64,000 bases of DNA from Verrucomicrobiota bacterium (GTDB lineage: Bacteria > Verrucomicrobiota > Verrucomicrobiia > Chthoniobacterales > Chthoniobacteraceae), in assembly GCA_009885995.1 (NCBI GenBank), contig VFJQ01000014.1, positions 1 to 64,000 on the forward strand, read 5' to 3'. Within the stretch, counting starts at the first letter, position 1; every line of letters starts with the position of its first letter. Positions 7,771-18,803 of this stretch are shown piece by piece. The notes beneath the pieces were generated by a model. The model was not told where the DNA came from. It worked only from the letters and a program-made list of their open reading frames with translations, and did not search any database. Position numbers and translations under genes: made by a program.

Positions 7771-8496
7771 TTATTCCGAGACGCCCGAAAGAGCGACCTG
7801 CTCCTTCTTCCGCTCGCTCGCGCTGTTGGAGACGATGGCGTCCACGAGCTTCTGGAGCACGATGCGGATCGAGCGGATCGCGTCGTCGTTGCCGGCGATG
7901 GGGAAGGTGATGTCCTCGGGGTTGCCGTTCGTATCGACGATGGCGACGGTCTTCACCTTGAGGCGCTTGCACTCGGCGACGGCGTTGGCCTCGCGGACGG
8001 TGTCGATGATGATGACGGCGTCGGGCAGCTTATCCATGTCGCGGATGCCATCGAGGTTGCGCAGGAGCTTGGCCCCCTCGCGCTTGACGGCGGCGATCTC
8101 CTGTTTGCCCATCTTGGAGAACTCCGGCTGCTTCTCGAGGTTCTCGATGTATTTCATCCGGGCGATGCTCTTGCGGATGGTTTTGATGTTCGTGAGCGTG
8201 CCGCCGAGCCAGCGCTGGTTCACGTAAAACTGATGGGTCGCCTGCGCGGCTTCCTTGATGGCTTCCTGCGCCTGCTTCTTGCAGCCGACGAAGAGAATCT
8301 TGCCGCCACCCGCCGCGGTGTCGCTGAGGAACTTGCTCGCGGCCTCGATCTGCCCGGCCGTCTTGGCCAGGTCGATCAGGTAGATCGCGTTCCGCTTCTC
8401 GAAGACGTAGGGCTTCATCTTCGGGTTCCAGCGCTTGGTCTGGTGGCCGAAGTGAACGCCGGCTTCGAGCAGTTCCGTCATCAGTTCAGTGGACAT
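7771..8496 (-). CDS. rpsB: 30S ribosomal protein S2
   Basis: S2 binds the 30S subunit near the platform and is needed for S1 attachment. The protein is 241 residues, of normal length, with the typical opening ELLEAGVHFGHQTKRWNPKM, the segment ILFVGCKKQAQEAI, QRWLGGTLTN and PDAVIIIDT. It is the first gene of the rpsB-tsf pair. The ATG is preceded by CCCTATACCAAAT, with no Shine-Dalgarno sequence. A G/C-rich imperfect hairpin lies 29 bases upstream and could take part in feedback control, as S2 leaders do in other bacteria. Confidence 0.97.
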   Translation of the reverse strand: MSTELMTELLEAGVHFGHQTKRWNPKMKPYVFEKRNAIYLIDLAKTAGQIEAASKFLSDTAAGGGKILFVGCKKQAQEAIKEAAQATHQFYVNQRWLGGTLTNIKTIRKSIARMKYIENLEKQPEFSKMGKQEIAAVKREGAKLLRNLDGIRDMDKLPDAVIIIDTVREANAVAECKRLKVKTVAIVDTNGNPEDITFPIAGNDDAIRSIRIVLQKLVDAIVSNSASERKKEQVALSGVSE

Positions 8497-8883
8497 ATTT
8501 GGTATAGGGCAGCTTGGAAAAAGGGCCGGGAGGGTGCGTCACCTTCCGGGGCCGCGCAAGGGCGATTTTCTCCCGGTCAAATCCGCGGCTGTGAGGCCGA
8601 GGCTGGGGCTGCGACGAAGAGGGCGGTGAAGGGCGCGGATGGTTGGTGGTGGCCGTGTTGCCGGTCGGCATCGTGCCGCTAAGTCCATCACGCCACTGCC
8701 CGGCATTGATGCCGGCTTCCCCCAAGCTAGGAAGTCGACCCGCCGGGCAGTGCGCATCTTCTCCTGCGTCCTCGAGGGCGCGGCTTCCGCCCCGAACGCC
8801 GGCTTAGCGCCGCAGATGGCGAAGACCCGATTGCGGAAGCGCTTGAAGCCGGGCGCGCGCTGCCTCAATCCTGCCCTTCGCCG
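8497..8883. other. 387-base divergent region between rpsB and the DUF3820 gene
   Basis: No intact gene is recognisable. The region must hold the rpsB promoter and leader (minus strand) and the start signals of the DUF3820 gene (plus strand). The only structured element I see is the hairpin at 8525-8551; no clear -35/-10 pair was found. Confidence 0.6.
8525..8551 (-). promoter_or_regulatory. Possible rpsB leader hairpin
   Basis: Twelve-base arms (8525-8536 and 8540-8551) pair at 9 of 12 positions, with a 3-base loop, 29 bases upstream of the rpsB ATG. There is no U-run, so it is not a terminator. It could be an S2 autoregulatory structure, but nothing in the sequence proves this. Confidence 0.3.
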
Positions 8884-9201
8884 ATGCCCGCCGATCCTGA
8901 CCCCGATGATGCGCTCGACTCACGCCTGCGCGACTGGTTCGCCCACGACCTCGCCGAGATCGGGCAGACGACGATGCCCTTCGGCAAATACGGCCCCGAT
9001 CACTACCCGCCGCGCGGCGTGCCGCTCTACGATCTGCCTTTGGAATACCTCGTGTGGTTTGAGCGGAAGGGCTTCCCGAAAGGCCGACTCGGCGAGTTGC
9101 TGCGCATTTTGTATCAGCTCAAGACCGACGGCTGCGACGAGGTCTTCGATGAGTTCCGCCGCCGCCGCGGCGGTCGCACGAACCTGCGCGAGCGCCGCTG
9201 A
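8884..9201 (+). CDS. DUF3820 family protein
   Basis: A 105-residue cytosolic protein with the DUF3820 signature: MPFGKYG, then VPLYDLPLEYLVWF and RKGFPKGRLGELL. The family is small and sometimes labelled a quorum-sensing-regulated virulence factor, but its biochemical role is not established. In this one the usual compact MPFGKYKG loop is lengthened by DHYPPR. It stands alone between rpsB and the Spy-like gene. The ATG at 8884 has no Shine-Dalgarno sequence. Confidence 0.85.
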   Translation: MPADPDPDDALDSRLRDWFAHDLAEIGQTTMPFGKYGPDHYPPRGVPLYDLPLEYLVWFERKGFPKGRLGELLRILYQLKTDGCDEVFDEFRRRRGGRTNLRERR

Positions 9202-9207
9202 CCACTG

Positions 9208-9243
9208 GAAACGCAAAGCGGGAGGCCGCACTGGCCTCCCGCT
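9208..9243 (-). terminator. Intrinsic terminator of the Spy-like gene
   Basis: An 11-base perfect stem (9217-9227 with 9233-9243) and 5-base loop, followed on the minus strand by CTTTGCGTTTC, the same tail as the tsf terminator. It sits between convergent genes. Only the minus-strand side is U-rich, so it mainly serves the gene starting at 9755. Confidence 0.75.
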
Positions 9244-9293
9244 CGCGTGTGCGCGCCGTTTGATTGGCGCGCGAAGTTGTCAGTCGTGCGTGG

Positions 9294-9755
9294 TTACTTC
9301 TTCTCCTCCGGCTTCGCACCACCCTCGGGCTTCTTGCCGCCTTCGCCGCGCGGGCCGCCGGGGCCGCCACCCTGCTTCATGCGCTCGGCCATCGCGGCTT
9401 TGTATTTCTCCTGCTGCTCGGGCGTCAGGACTGCCATGATCTTTTCGTTCTGCGCCTTCATGAACTCGCCGAATTTCTCGCGGCGCTGATCTTCCGGCAG
9501 GTCGCGCAGCTTGCCCATCTCCTCGCGGCCGCTCTCCATGATCGTCTTGACCTTGTCCTGCTGCTCCTGCGTCAGCGTGAGCATCTCGGTCATCTTCTTG
9601 AGCCGCTCTTCGGGGTTCATGCGACCGCCTTGGCCGCCTTGGCCGGCGGGACCGCCTTCGCGTTTCGGACGTTCGGGTTTCGCGTCTTGCGCGGTGAGGG
9701 TGAGCGGTGCCGCGATGGACGCCGCAAGCGTGAGGGTAAGAATGAGTTTTTTCAT
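9294..9755 (-). CDS. Secreted Spy/CpxP-like protein with LTxxQ motifs
   Basis: A 153-residue protein with a signal peptide (MKKLILTLTLAASIAAPLTLTAQ) and a helical, charged body. Two LTxxQ motifs, LTLTQEQQDKVK and LTPEQQEKYKAAM, place it with the Spy/CpxP superfamily of periplasmic chaperone or stress proteins. A Gly/Pro-rich segment precedes the helical core and a Gly/Lys/Glu-rich tail follows it. The start is fixed by the signal peptide at ATG 9753-9755. It is a single gene, with its own terminator at 9208-9243. Its true function is unknown; chaperone or metal-responsive roles are inference from the family. Confidence 0.8.
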   Translation of the reverse strand: MKKLILTLTLAASIAAPLTLTAQDAKPERPKREGGPAGQGGQGGRMNPEERLKKMTEMLTLTQEQQDKVKTIMESGREEMGKLRDLPEDQRREKFGEFMKAQNEKIMAVLTPEQQEKYKAAMAERMKQGGGPGGPRGEGGKKPEGGAKPEEKK

Positions 9756-9870
9756 CGTGGCTGACGTGAACCCCGTATCGCCGCCGCCGTTGCGCGCGGT
9801 TGCAGGAATTTTTACCGCTTGAGCGCCCTCCCGCCCCGGCGCACCGTCGCCGCCCTTTCGCCAAAACCAA

Positions 9871-11319
9871 ATGAGCACGCCCAAAGAAACCCCGCTGATG
9901 GAGAAGATCGTGTCGCTGTGCAAGCGACGCGGCTTCATCTTCCAATCGTCCGAAATTTACGGCGGTATCAATGGTTTCTGGGATTACGGCCCACTCGGCG
10001 CGGAGTTGAAGCGCAACGTGAAAGACCTGTGGTGGCGCTCGATGACACGCATGCGCGAGGACGTCGTCGGCCTCGACGCGACGATCATCATGCACCCGAA
10101 CATCTGGAAAGCGTCGGGCCACGTGGACACCTTCACTGACCCGATGCTCGACTGCAAAACGTGCAAGGGCCGCTTCCGCGCTGATCAAATCAACGAAATC
10201 CCCTGCCCGCAGAAGCCGAGCAAGTGCGTGAACCAGTGCGAGGGCGAGAAGACCGAGCCGCGGCCGTTCAACCTCATGTTCACCACGCACGTCGGCCCGA
10301 TCGCCGACGACGACAACGTCGCGTATCTCCGCCCCGAGACGGCGCAGGCGATCTTCGCGCAGTTCAAGAACGTGGTCGATTCCTCACGCGTGAAGATCCC
10401 ATTCGGCATCGCTCAAGTCGGCAAGGCCTTCCGCAACGAAGTGACGCCGCGCAACTTCACGTTCCGCTCGCGCGAGTTCGAGCAGATGGAACTCGAGTTC
10501 TTCATCAAGCCCGACGAAGTCGTGCACAAGCAGCACGGCGGCGTCGCGCAGCTCGGCGTGGACGGACATCCCGGCGAGCCGCAGCCGAACTGGGGCTGGC
10601 AGCTCTGGCACAAGTATTGGGTCGAGGAGCGCATCCGCTTTTACGAAGGCATCGGGCTGCCGCGCACGTCGCTCGCCGAGTATTGGCAGAGCAAGGAAGA
10701 GCTCGCGCACTACGCCAAGGCCTGCGTGGACATCCTCTACAAGTTCCCCTTCGGCACGCAGGAACTCGAAGGTATCGCCGCGCGCGGTGACTTCGATCTC
10801 GCGCAGCATCAAAAGCACAGCGGCAAGTCGCAGGAGTATTTCGACCAGGAAGCCGCGACGAAATACGTGCCGCACGTGATCGAGCCCAGCGCCGGCGCCG
10901 ATCGGCTCGTGCTCGCGCTGCTCTGCGAAGCGTTCTTCGAGGAACAGACGACCGACGAGAAAGGCAAGACCGAGACGCGCACCGTGCTGCGTTTCCATCC
11001 GCGCATCGCGCCGGTGAAAGTCGGTATCTTCCCGCTGCTCAAGAACAAGCCCGAGCTCGTCGCGAAGGCGCGCGAAGTCTTCGAGACGCTGCGCCCGAGC
11101 ATGAACGTTTTCTACGACGAAGGCGGCAGCATCGGCAAACGCTACGCCCGCCAGGACGAAGCCGGCACGCCCTTCGGCGTGACCATCGACTTCGACACGC
11201 TCGGCGAAAACGGCCCCGACCTGAAAGAGACCGTGACGCTCCGCCACCGCGACACGCAAGCGCAGGAGCGCGTGCCGATCAGCAAGTTGCTCGGACGGAT
11301 CCTGCCGCTGGTGTCGTGA
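9871..11319 (+). CDS. glyQS: Glycyl-tRNA synthetase, single-chain dimeric type
   Basis: This class II enzyme charges tRNA-Gly. At 482 residues it is the homodimeric form (like eukaryotic and Gram-positive enzymes), not the alpha2beta2 GlyQ/GlyS form. Visible are [21 protein letters not shown], motif 2 [21 protein letters not shown], motif 3 near [14 protein letters not shown], and a cysteine-rich insert CKTCKGRF...CPQ...C...C that could bind zinc. The C-terminal anticodon-binding domain includes [14 protein letters not shown]. The 3' end overlaps folA on the opposite strand by 41 bases. There is no Shine-Dalgarno sequence before ATG. Confidence 0.96.
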   Translation: MSTPKETPLMEKIVSLCKRRGFIFQSSEIYGGINGFWDYGPLGAELKRNVKDLWWRSMTRMREDVVGLDATIIMHPNIWKASGHVDTFTDPMLDCKTCKGRFRADQINEIPCPQKPSKCVNQCEGEKTEPRPFNLMFTTHVGPIADDDNVAYLRPETAQAIFAQFKNVVDSSRVKIPFGIAQVGKAFRNEVTPRNFTFRSREFEQMELEFFIKPDEVVHKQHGGVAQLGVDGHPGEPQPNWGWQLWHKYWVEERIRFYEGIGLPRTSLAEYWQSKEELAHYAKACVDILYKFPFGTQELEGIAARGDFDLAQHQKHSGKSQEYFDQEAATKYVPHVIEPSAGADRLVLALLCEAFFEEQTTDEKGKTETRTVLRFHPRIAPVKVGIFPLLKNKPELVAKAREVFETLRPSMNVFYDEGGSIGKRYARQDEAGTPFGVTIDFDTLGENGPDLKETVTLRHRDTQAQERVPISKLLGRILPLVS

Positions 11320-11872
11320 TGCGGCGGTAGTGCCGCACCTCGAAATCCGCCGTCCGCAGCAGCACGTCGATCAGCTCGAATTCGTCCTCGAACTCCGGGA
11401 AGAACGCGTCGCCTTCCACCTCGCGGAAGACGACGGTGAGAAACAGCTCGCTGCACCGCGGCAATAGCCGCCGGTAAATCTGCGCGCCACCGACGATGAA
11501 GAGTTCGCGCTGTGGGCGCACCTGCTCATAGGCGGTCGCGAGTTTGTCCACATCACGCACGAGCCACACGTCGCGGTCGGTCATCAGCGTGAGGCCGAGT
11601 TGATACGAGCGCGCGAGCCGCGGGCGCCAATTACCGATGAAGGCGGGGGCGAAGCGCTCTTCTCGCGCAAGCCGGCGCGGGCGACGCGTGACGATGATGT
11701 TCGTGCGGTTCGGCAGCGGCTTGCCGATGCTCTCGAAGGTCTTCCGGCCCATCAGCACGAAGTGGCCGGTCGTGAGCCGCTTGAACCACTTGAAGTCCTC
11801 CGGCAGATGCCACGGGATCGCGCCATCGGCGCCGATCACGCGATTCAGAGACATGGCTGCCACTGCTTTCAT
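11279..11872 (-). CDS. folA: Dihydrofolate reductase with an internal insertion
   Basis: DHFR regenerates tetrahydrofolate after the thymidylate synthase reaction; thyA is directly upstream. Family marks are [22 protein letters not shown] (catalytic Asp26), [25 protein letters not shown] and [14 protein letters not shown]. At 197 residues it is longer than the usual ~160; an extra ~30 residues (~70-99) sit between the NIIVTRR strand and the following DVWLV strand. The start at 11870-11872 ([10 protein letters not shown]) is well set by the family. The last 41 bases lie inside the end of glyQS. A hairpin repeat occupies the 104-base gap after thyA. Confidence 0.93.
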   Translation of the reverse strand: MKAVAAMSLNRVIGADGAIPWHLPEDFKWFKRLTTGHFVLMGRKTFESIGKPLPNRTNIIVTRRPRRLAREERFAPAFIGNWRPRLARSYQLGLTLMTDRDVWLVRDVDKLATAYEQVRPQRELFIVGGAQIYRRLLPRCSELFLTVVFREVEGDAFFPEFEDEFELIDVLLRTADFEVRHYRRITTPAAGSVRATC

Positions 11873-11887
11873 CGGCGCTCCGGATGA

Positions 11888-11966
11888 ACCACCAAGGCAC
11901 CAAGGGAAACAAGACAGGACCGATACCTCACCTGCGCCTTTCTTGGTGCCTTGGTGTCTTGGTGGT
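11888..11966. repeat. Inverted repeat between thyA and folA
   Basis: Left arm 11888-11905 (ACCACCAAGGCACCAAGG) pairs with the outer 18 bases of the right arm (11942-11966) with one mismatch. Both arms are tandem CACCAAGG-type units; the left has no T. It is the fourth element of the same design in the first 12 kb, again within a minus-strand operon. Confidence 0.8.
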
Positions 11967-11976
11967 AAAATAAACA

Positions 11977-12798
11977 TCATACCGCGATCGGCGCCTTGAT
12001 CGCCGGGTGCGGGTCGTAGCCCTCGATCGCGATGTCCTCGTAGCGGAAGCCCGCGATGTCCCTCACCTCCGGGTTCAAGCGCAGCGTCGGCAGCGGGCGC
12101 GGCTCGCGGGCGAGTTGCTCGCGAGCCTGGTCGAGGTGGTTCGCGTAGAGGTGCAGATCGCCGAAGGTGTGCACGAACTCCGCGGCACGCAGCCCACAGA
12201 CTTGCGCGACCATGTGCGTGAGCAGCGCATAGCTCGCGATATTGAAAGGCACGCCGAGGAAAAGATCCGCGCTGCGCTGGTAGAGCTGGCAGCTCAACTC
12301 GCCGTCGCAAACGTAGAATTGAAACAGCGCATGGCAGGGCGGCAGCGCCATGCCTTCGATCTCGCCGGGGTTCCACGCGCTCACGATGTGCCGGCGCGAG
12401 TCGGGGTTCTTTTTCAGCGAGTCGATCACCTGCGCGATTTGATCGACCGAGCGCCCGTCCGCCGTGCGCCAGTCCCGCCACTGCGCGCCATAGACGCGTC
12501 CAAGATTGCCATCCGCGTCCGCCCACTCATCCCAGATCGTGACGCCGTTCTCACGCAAGTAGCGGACATTCGTCTCGCCCCGCAGGAACCACAGCAACTC
12601 ATGGATGATCGAGCGCGTGTGCAGCTTCTTCGTCGTCAGCAGCGGAAAGCCGGCGGTGAGATCGTAGCGCACCTGCGCGCCGAAGACCGAATGCGTGCCC
12701 GTGCCGGTGCGGTCGCTTTTGAAACGGCCATGGCTGAGCACGTGGCGCAGGAGATCGAGGTAGGGTGTCACGCGCGGAGACTGAGGCCAGCGGCGCAT
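11977..12798 (-). CDS. thyA: Thymidylate synthase
   Basis: ThyA makes dTMP from dUMP with methylene-tetrahydrofolate, producing the dihydrofolate that FolA downstream recycles. The 273-residue protein has the N-terminal [18 protein letters not shown], the catalytic loop [13 protein letters not shown] (Cys155), [21 protein letters not shown] and the dUMP motif [11 protein letters not shown]. Start is ATG 12796-12798 (MRRWPQSP); the frame stays open upstream without family similarity. It forms a two-gene unit with folA, separated by a hairpin repeat. Confidence 0.96.
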   Translation of the reverse strand: MRRWPQSPRVTPYLDLLRHVLSHGRFKSDRTGTGTHSVFGAQVRYDLTAGFPLLTTKKLHTRSIIHELLWFLRGETNVRYLRENGVTIWDEWADADGNLGRVYGAQWRDWRTADGRSVDQIAQVIDSLKKNPDSRRHIVSAWNPGEIEGMALPPCHALFQFYVCDGELSCQLYQRSADLFLGVPFNIASYALLTHMVAQVCGLRAAEFVHTFGDLHLYANHLDQAREQLAREPRPLPTLRLNPEVRDIAGFRYEDIAIEGYDPHPAIKAPIAV

Positions 12799-12867
12799 TT
12801 TGTTCACGAAAAATTCTCGCTCAGTAGTTACGGAAGGCTCAGCGTCGCCGGACAGATTCCGCGCAAC

Positions 12868-13323
12868 ATGAACACCCCACGTGCCATGCTCGAACGCCTC
12901 GCCTTCGTCTGCTGGCTGGCGTTGACCGCGGTGTCTGTGGGCTTGCTCGGGATGAGCCCTTGGTTCGGCCGCGAAGGCGCCGAGCTTTTTCTCGCGGCGC
13001 TCGGCGGCACGATCCTCGCGTGGCTGCTGGACCATCACGGACGCCGGCATTTGCACTTCGCGGAATGCACCGCCGCGTTCGATTTCATCGAAAGGCCGGA
13101 CCTTTTCAACGGCGGTGTTCCGCACCTCCAGCGCGCCGATGATTTGCGCCGCCTGCTCGAGGCTTGGAAAGAACTCTACGAGCGGCGGACCCGCGGCGAC
13201 GGCGATGTGTGGGAAGTCCAGGCCCTGCGCCACAAGACCGAGGCACTGCTCGCAGCCGATCCGCAACTGCGCGCGGAATTTGCGCAGGAGCTGGCGCAGC
13301 ATCCCGAACTGGTCGGGCACTGA
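12868..13323 (+). CDS. Small membrane protein of unknown function
   Basis: A 151-residue protein with two hydrophobic stretches near the N-terminus (~9-30 and ~40-56) and a soluble, charged C-terminal part (~60-151) rich in Glu, Arg and Leu, probably helical. I do not recognise a domain. The ATG at 12868 is 69 bases from the divergent thyA start. It converges on katG. Confidence 0.65.
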   Translation: MNTPRAMLERLAFVCWLALTAVSVGLLGMSPWFGREGAELFLAALGGTILAWLLDHHGRRHLHFAECTAAFDFIERPDLFNGGVPHLQRADDLRRLLEAWKELYERRTRGDGDVWEVQALRHKTEALLAADPQLRAEFAQELAQHPELVGH

Positions 13324-13395
13324 GCGGATCGGCGAGGTCGCCGGACCTGCGTCCGCCTGCCTGCCTCCGCGCGCTTTCCGGTTTATTCCCGGGAA

Positions 13396-15774
<2,379 letters not shown>

Positions 15775-15842
15775 TCAAATCGGGGAAACTCTACCCGACG
15801 ACCGCTAGACAGCCGGGGCGCCCCGCCTACTTTCCGCGCCTC

Positions 15843-16595
15843 ATGACCCGATTCGTCGCCGCCTTCCTCGCCCTCGTCTGCGCCGCGGCCGCCGCGCCGG
15901 CGCAGGATCCGCTCACGCAAGCGCCGTCGAGCATGCGACCGCCCGACCCCATCCCGACCAGCGGCGAATACGTGATCGTGATCGGCGGCGTGTCGCTGAT
16001 GATGTGGGAGAAATACAAAGCCAACCCGCACGACAACTGGTGGGCGAACTTCGTGCGCGCCGGCCGCATCCGCACCCAGCAGATCCGCGCCGTCGCGCCG
16101 GAGCTGCCGGTCACGTGGTTCGTTTACAGGCCGAGCTACGCGGCCCGCTCGAAGGTCGAAGGCCGCGATCTCATTCCGTTCATCGACAGCGTCGGCCAGA
16201 CGTTCAACTTCAAGGTCGTCTATTTCGACAAGACCTCGCAGGTGCTCGACTACCTCAACAACGGCACCCCGCAACGCCCTCGCAGCCAGGTGAAAGTCTG
16301 TGGCTTCGAGTTCTTCGGCCACTCGAACAAGGCGGCGTTCATGTTCGACTACTCCAACAACCTCGACTCCGGCTCGAAATGCTGGCTCCACGAAAAGGAA
16401 CTCAAACAGATCAGCCGCGGCATTTTCACCCGCGACGCCTTCATCAAGAGCTGGGGCTGCTACAGCGGCGAGCTCTTCGTGAAGAGCTGGAACAAATCCA
16501 CCGGCACGCGCATGTGGGGCGCCATCGGCAAGACCCAATACATGACCGATGAACTGCCCACGCTCGTGAAGGACGGCGCGCGCTGGGTGCGCTGA
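15843..16595 (+). CDS. Secreted protein with a conserved-looking His/Cys pair
   Basis: A 250-residue protein with a signal peptide (MTRFVAAFLALVCAAAAAPAQ). I do not recognise the family. The core alternates beta strands and helices: YVIVIGGVSLMMW, FKVVYFDKTSQVLDYL, then VCGFEFFGHSNKAAFMF with His160 and IKSWGCYSGELF with Cys206. A His ending one strand and a GC(Y/N) ending the next is the layout of caspase-fold (CHAT, DUF4347-like) proteins, so a cysteine-protease-like or derived fold is possible but unproved. It precedes a CHAD protein by 18 bases on the same strand. Confidence 0.7.
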   Translation: MTRFVAAFLALVCAAAAAPAQDPLTQAPSSMRPPDPIPTSGEYVIVIGGVSLMMWEKYKANPHDNWWANFVRAGRIRTQQIRAVAPELPVTWFVYRPSYAARSKVEGRDLIPFIDSVGQTFNFKVVYFDKTSQVLDYLNNGTPQRPRSQVKVCGFEFFGHSNKAAFMFDYSNNLDSGSKCWLHEKELKQISRGIFTRDAFIKSWGCYSGELFVKSWNKSTGTRMWGAIGKTQYMTDELPTLVKDGARWVR

Positions 16596-16613
16596 ACCGC
16601 GGCCGCCGGCGCC

Positions 16614-17474
16614 ATGGCCTTCTGCTTCCACGTCGGCGAATCCGTCCGCGACGGCGTGCGCCGGATCGGCCTCGAGCAGATCGACTCCGTGCTCGCCGAC
16701 CTGCGCGCTGGGATGATTGCGCCACGCATCCACGACACGCGAAAGCGATGCAAGATGCTGCGCGCACTTCTGCACCTCGTCCGCGGTGGACTCGACTCTA
16801 AGACACGCCGCGCCGCGATCACGCGCTGGCGCGAGGTCGCCCGCTCGCTCGGCCGCGTGCGCGACGCTTCAGTGCGGCTCGACACCTTCCGCAAGACCAT
16901 CTCGCGCCCGAACTCCTGCCGCGATCTCGCCCGCCGGCTCGAAACCGATGCCGAAGCCGCGACGCACGCGAACCTGAACGCGGTCGTGCTCACGCGACTC
17001 ACCGCGCGAGTCGCCGCCGGCCAACGCGCGTGGGCCCGGCTGCCGCTCCAGCATCACGGCTGGCGCATGCTCGAACCTGGCCTGCGCGACAGCTATCGCG
17101 AGGCGCGCGAGGCGCTCCACGCCATCCGCGACGACTCACCCGACGAACTCATCCACGAGCTACGCAAGCGCGTGAAGACGCTATGGTATCACATCCGCCT
17201 GCTCGGAAAGGCCCGCCCAAAAAAGCTCAAGCCGCTGGCTGCTGCGCTGGAGCGGATCAGCGAAATGCTCGGAGAGGATCACGACCTCGCGATGCTACGC
17301 GACTACGCGCTCGAAGATGCAGGCCACAACCTCGACGTGCTCGATCCGCTCATCGTCCACAGGCGTCGCAAGCTGCAGCGCAAAGCCCGCGCCCTCGCCC
17401 AACCGCTCTTCAAGCAGCGCCCGCGCGAATTCACCGACCGGCTCAAGACGTGGTGGCAGGCTTGGCGCGCGTGA
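16614..17474 (+). CDS. CHAD domain protein
   Basis: A 286-residue helical protein made almost wholly of a CHAD domain, a fold with conserved His/Arg surfaces that binds polyphosphate and often accompanies CYTH phosphatases. Motif-like positions are RIHDTRKRCKMLRALL near residue 40 and the repeat IHELRKRVKTLWYHIRLL near 180, matching the two pseudo-symmetric halves. No CYTH partner is encoded next to it. It may share a transcript with the secreted protein 18 bases upstream, though nothing links their roles. The ATG at 16614 is the first plausible start. Confidence 0.85.
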   Translation: MAFCFHVGESVRDGVRRIGLEQIDSVLADLRAGMIAPRIHDTRKRCKMLRALLHLVRGGLDSKTRRAAITRWREVARSLGRVRDASVRLDTFRKTISRPNSCRDLARRLETDAEAATHANLNAVVLTRLTARVAAGQRAWARLPLQHHGWRMLEPGLRDSYREAREALHAIRDDSPDELIHELRKRVKTLWYHIRLLGKARPKKLKPLAAALERISEMLGEDHDLAMLRDYALEDAGHNLDVLDPLIVHRRRKLQRKARALAQPLFKQRPREFTDRLKTWWQAWRA

Positions 17475-17478
17475 GCGG

Positions 17479-17964
17479 CTACAGATCCACGCCCGCTGCT
17501 TCCGTATCCTTCTCCGTCGCGAGCTGTTTGAAGGCGAGCCGCGCGGCGATCTCCATCAGCTCCGACTTCTCCTCGCTCGTCCAATCGTGCGCCTCCGCCT
17601 TCGCGACACCGAGCACGCCGCACAGTTCGCCATCCACGAGCATCGGCACGGCGACCGCGCCTTCCATCCCCGTCGTCTTCGCCGCCGGGCGAGCCTGTCC
17701 GCTCGTGTCGGTCTGCAAATTGCAAAGCGTCACCGGCACACACCGCTCCGCCGCGAGCCCAGCGATCCCTTTTCCGATCGGCACCATTTCGATCACCGGC
17801 AGCAGCGGCGCGGGCATATTCACGTGCGCCGCGAGCCGCAGCACGCCGTCGCGCAGCACGTGGACCGTGCCCGTCTGGCAGCCGAAATGCGCGAGCGCGA
17901 CGTGCAGCACGGCGTCGGCGGGATCGAGTTGTTCGAGAGCGGTGGAGAGCGATTCGGGAAGCAT
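17479..17964 (-). CDS. GAF domain protein
   Basis: A 161-residue protein that is essentially one GAF domain: FGCQTGTVHVL, IGKGIAGLAAERCVPVTLCNL, and the closing strands AVAVPMLVDGELCGVLGVAKA. There is no signal peptide, kinase or HTH attached, so it may sense a small molecule or redox state and act through a partner. Cys residues at the usual free-methionine-sulfoxide-reductase positions are not clearly all present, so I do not call it fRMsr. It is divergent from trpC (44-base gap) and converges on the CHAD gene. Confidence 0.85.
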   Translation of the reverse strand: MLPESLSTALEQLDPADAVLHVALAHFGCQTGTVHVLRDGVLRLAAHVNMPAPLLPVIEMVPIGKGIAGLAAERCVPVTLCNLQTDTSGQARPAAKTTGMEGAVAVPMLVDGELCGVLGVAKAEAHDWTSEEKSELMEIAARLAFKQLATEKDTEAAGVDL

Positions 17965-18008
17965 GGCTTTCTTGTAGCGGGTCGCGGTGCGCGTGGCTAC
18001 ATCCGCGC

Positions 18009-18803
18009 ATGGCCGCCAACCGCCTCACGCCGATCCTCGAACAAAAGCAGCGCGAAGTCGCGAAGCTGCTCCCGCGCCTCGAACACCTGCGCGCCGCCGC
18101 GCTTCTGCGCGATGAGTTTCGCGGGTTCGCCGCCGCGCTCGATCTCGGCAAAGACGCGCTCAGCCTCATCGCCGAGGTGAAGAAAGCCTCGCCCAGCGCG
18201 GGTATCATCGCGTCCGACTTCGACCCCGTGATGATCGCGCAGGAATACGAAGCTGCCGGCGCGCACGCCGTCTCGGTGCTCACCGACGAGCAGTTTTTCA
18301 AAGGCCACCTCAGCTACCTCACGCAGGTGCGCCGCGCTATCGACCTGCCGTGCCTGCGCAAGGACTTCATCATCCACGAAGTGCAGATCTTCGAAGCCAG
18401 CGTCGCCGGTGCCGACGCCGTGCTGCTCATCGTCGCCGCGCTCGACGACACGCAACTCCGCTACCTTTCCGATGTCGCCACGACGTGCCAGCTCGACGTG
18501 CTCGTGGAAGTCCACGACCTCGCCGAACTCGACCGCGCGCTCGACCTCGACGCGAAGCTCATCGGCATCAACAACCGGAATCTCACCACCTTCGAGGTCG
18601 ATCTCGAGACCACCGCCCGCCTCGCCGAGGAAGTGCCCGACGACGTGATCCTCGTCGCCGAGAGCGGTCTCAAGACCCGCGCCGACACCCAACGCGTCTT
18701 CGACGCCGGCGCGAACGCCATCCTCGTCGGCGAAGCCCTCATGCGCACGGGCAATGTCGCCGCGCAGGTGGCTGAATTGCTCGGCGTGAAGGTGGGCGGT
18801 TAG
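18009..18803 (+). CDS. trpC: Indole-3-glycerol-phosphate synthase
   Basis: TrpC closes the indole ring in tryptophan synthesis. The 264-residue TIM barrel shows LIAEVKKASPSAGII (catalytic Lys), AHAVSVLTDEQFFKGHLSYL, LPCLRKDFIIHEVQ (second Lys), LIGINNRNLTTFEVD and VAESGLKTRAD. It is a monofunctional enzyme with no TrpF domain. No other trp genes are adjacent, so the pathway is dispersed. The stop TAG overlaps the TAA of the convergent oxidoreductase gene by three bases within TTAG. Confidence 0.96.
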   Translation: MAANRLTPILEQKQREVAKLLPRLEHLRAAALLRDEFRGFAAALDLGKDALSLIAEVKKASPSAGIIASDFDPVMIAQEYEAAGAHAVSVLTDEQFFKGHLSYLTQVRRAIDLPCLRKDFIIHEVQIFEASVAGADAVLLIVAALDDTQLRYLSDVATTCQLDVLVEVHDLAELDRALDLDAKLIGINNRNLTTFEVDLETTARLAEEVPDDVILVAESGLKTRADTQRVFDAGANAILVGEALMRTGNVAAQVAELLGVKVGG

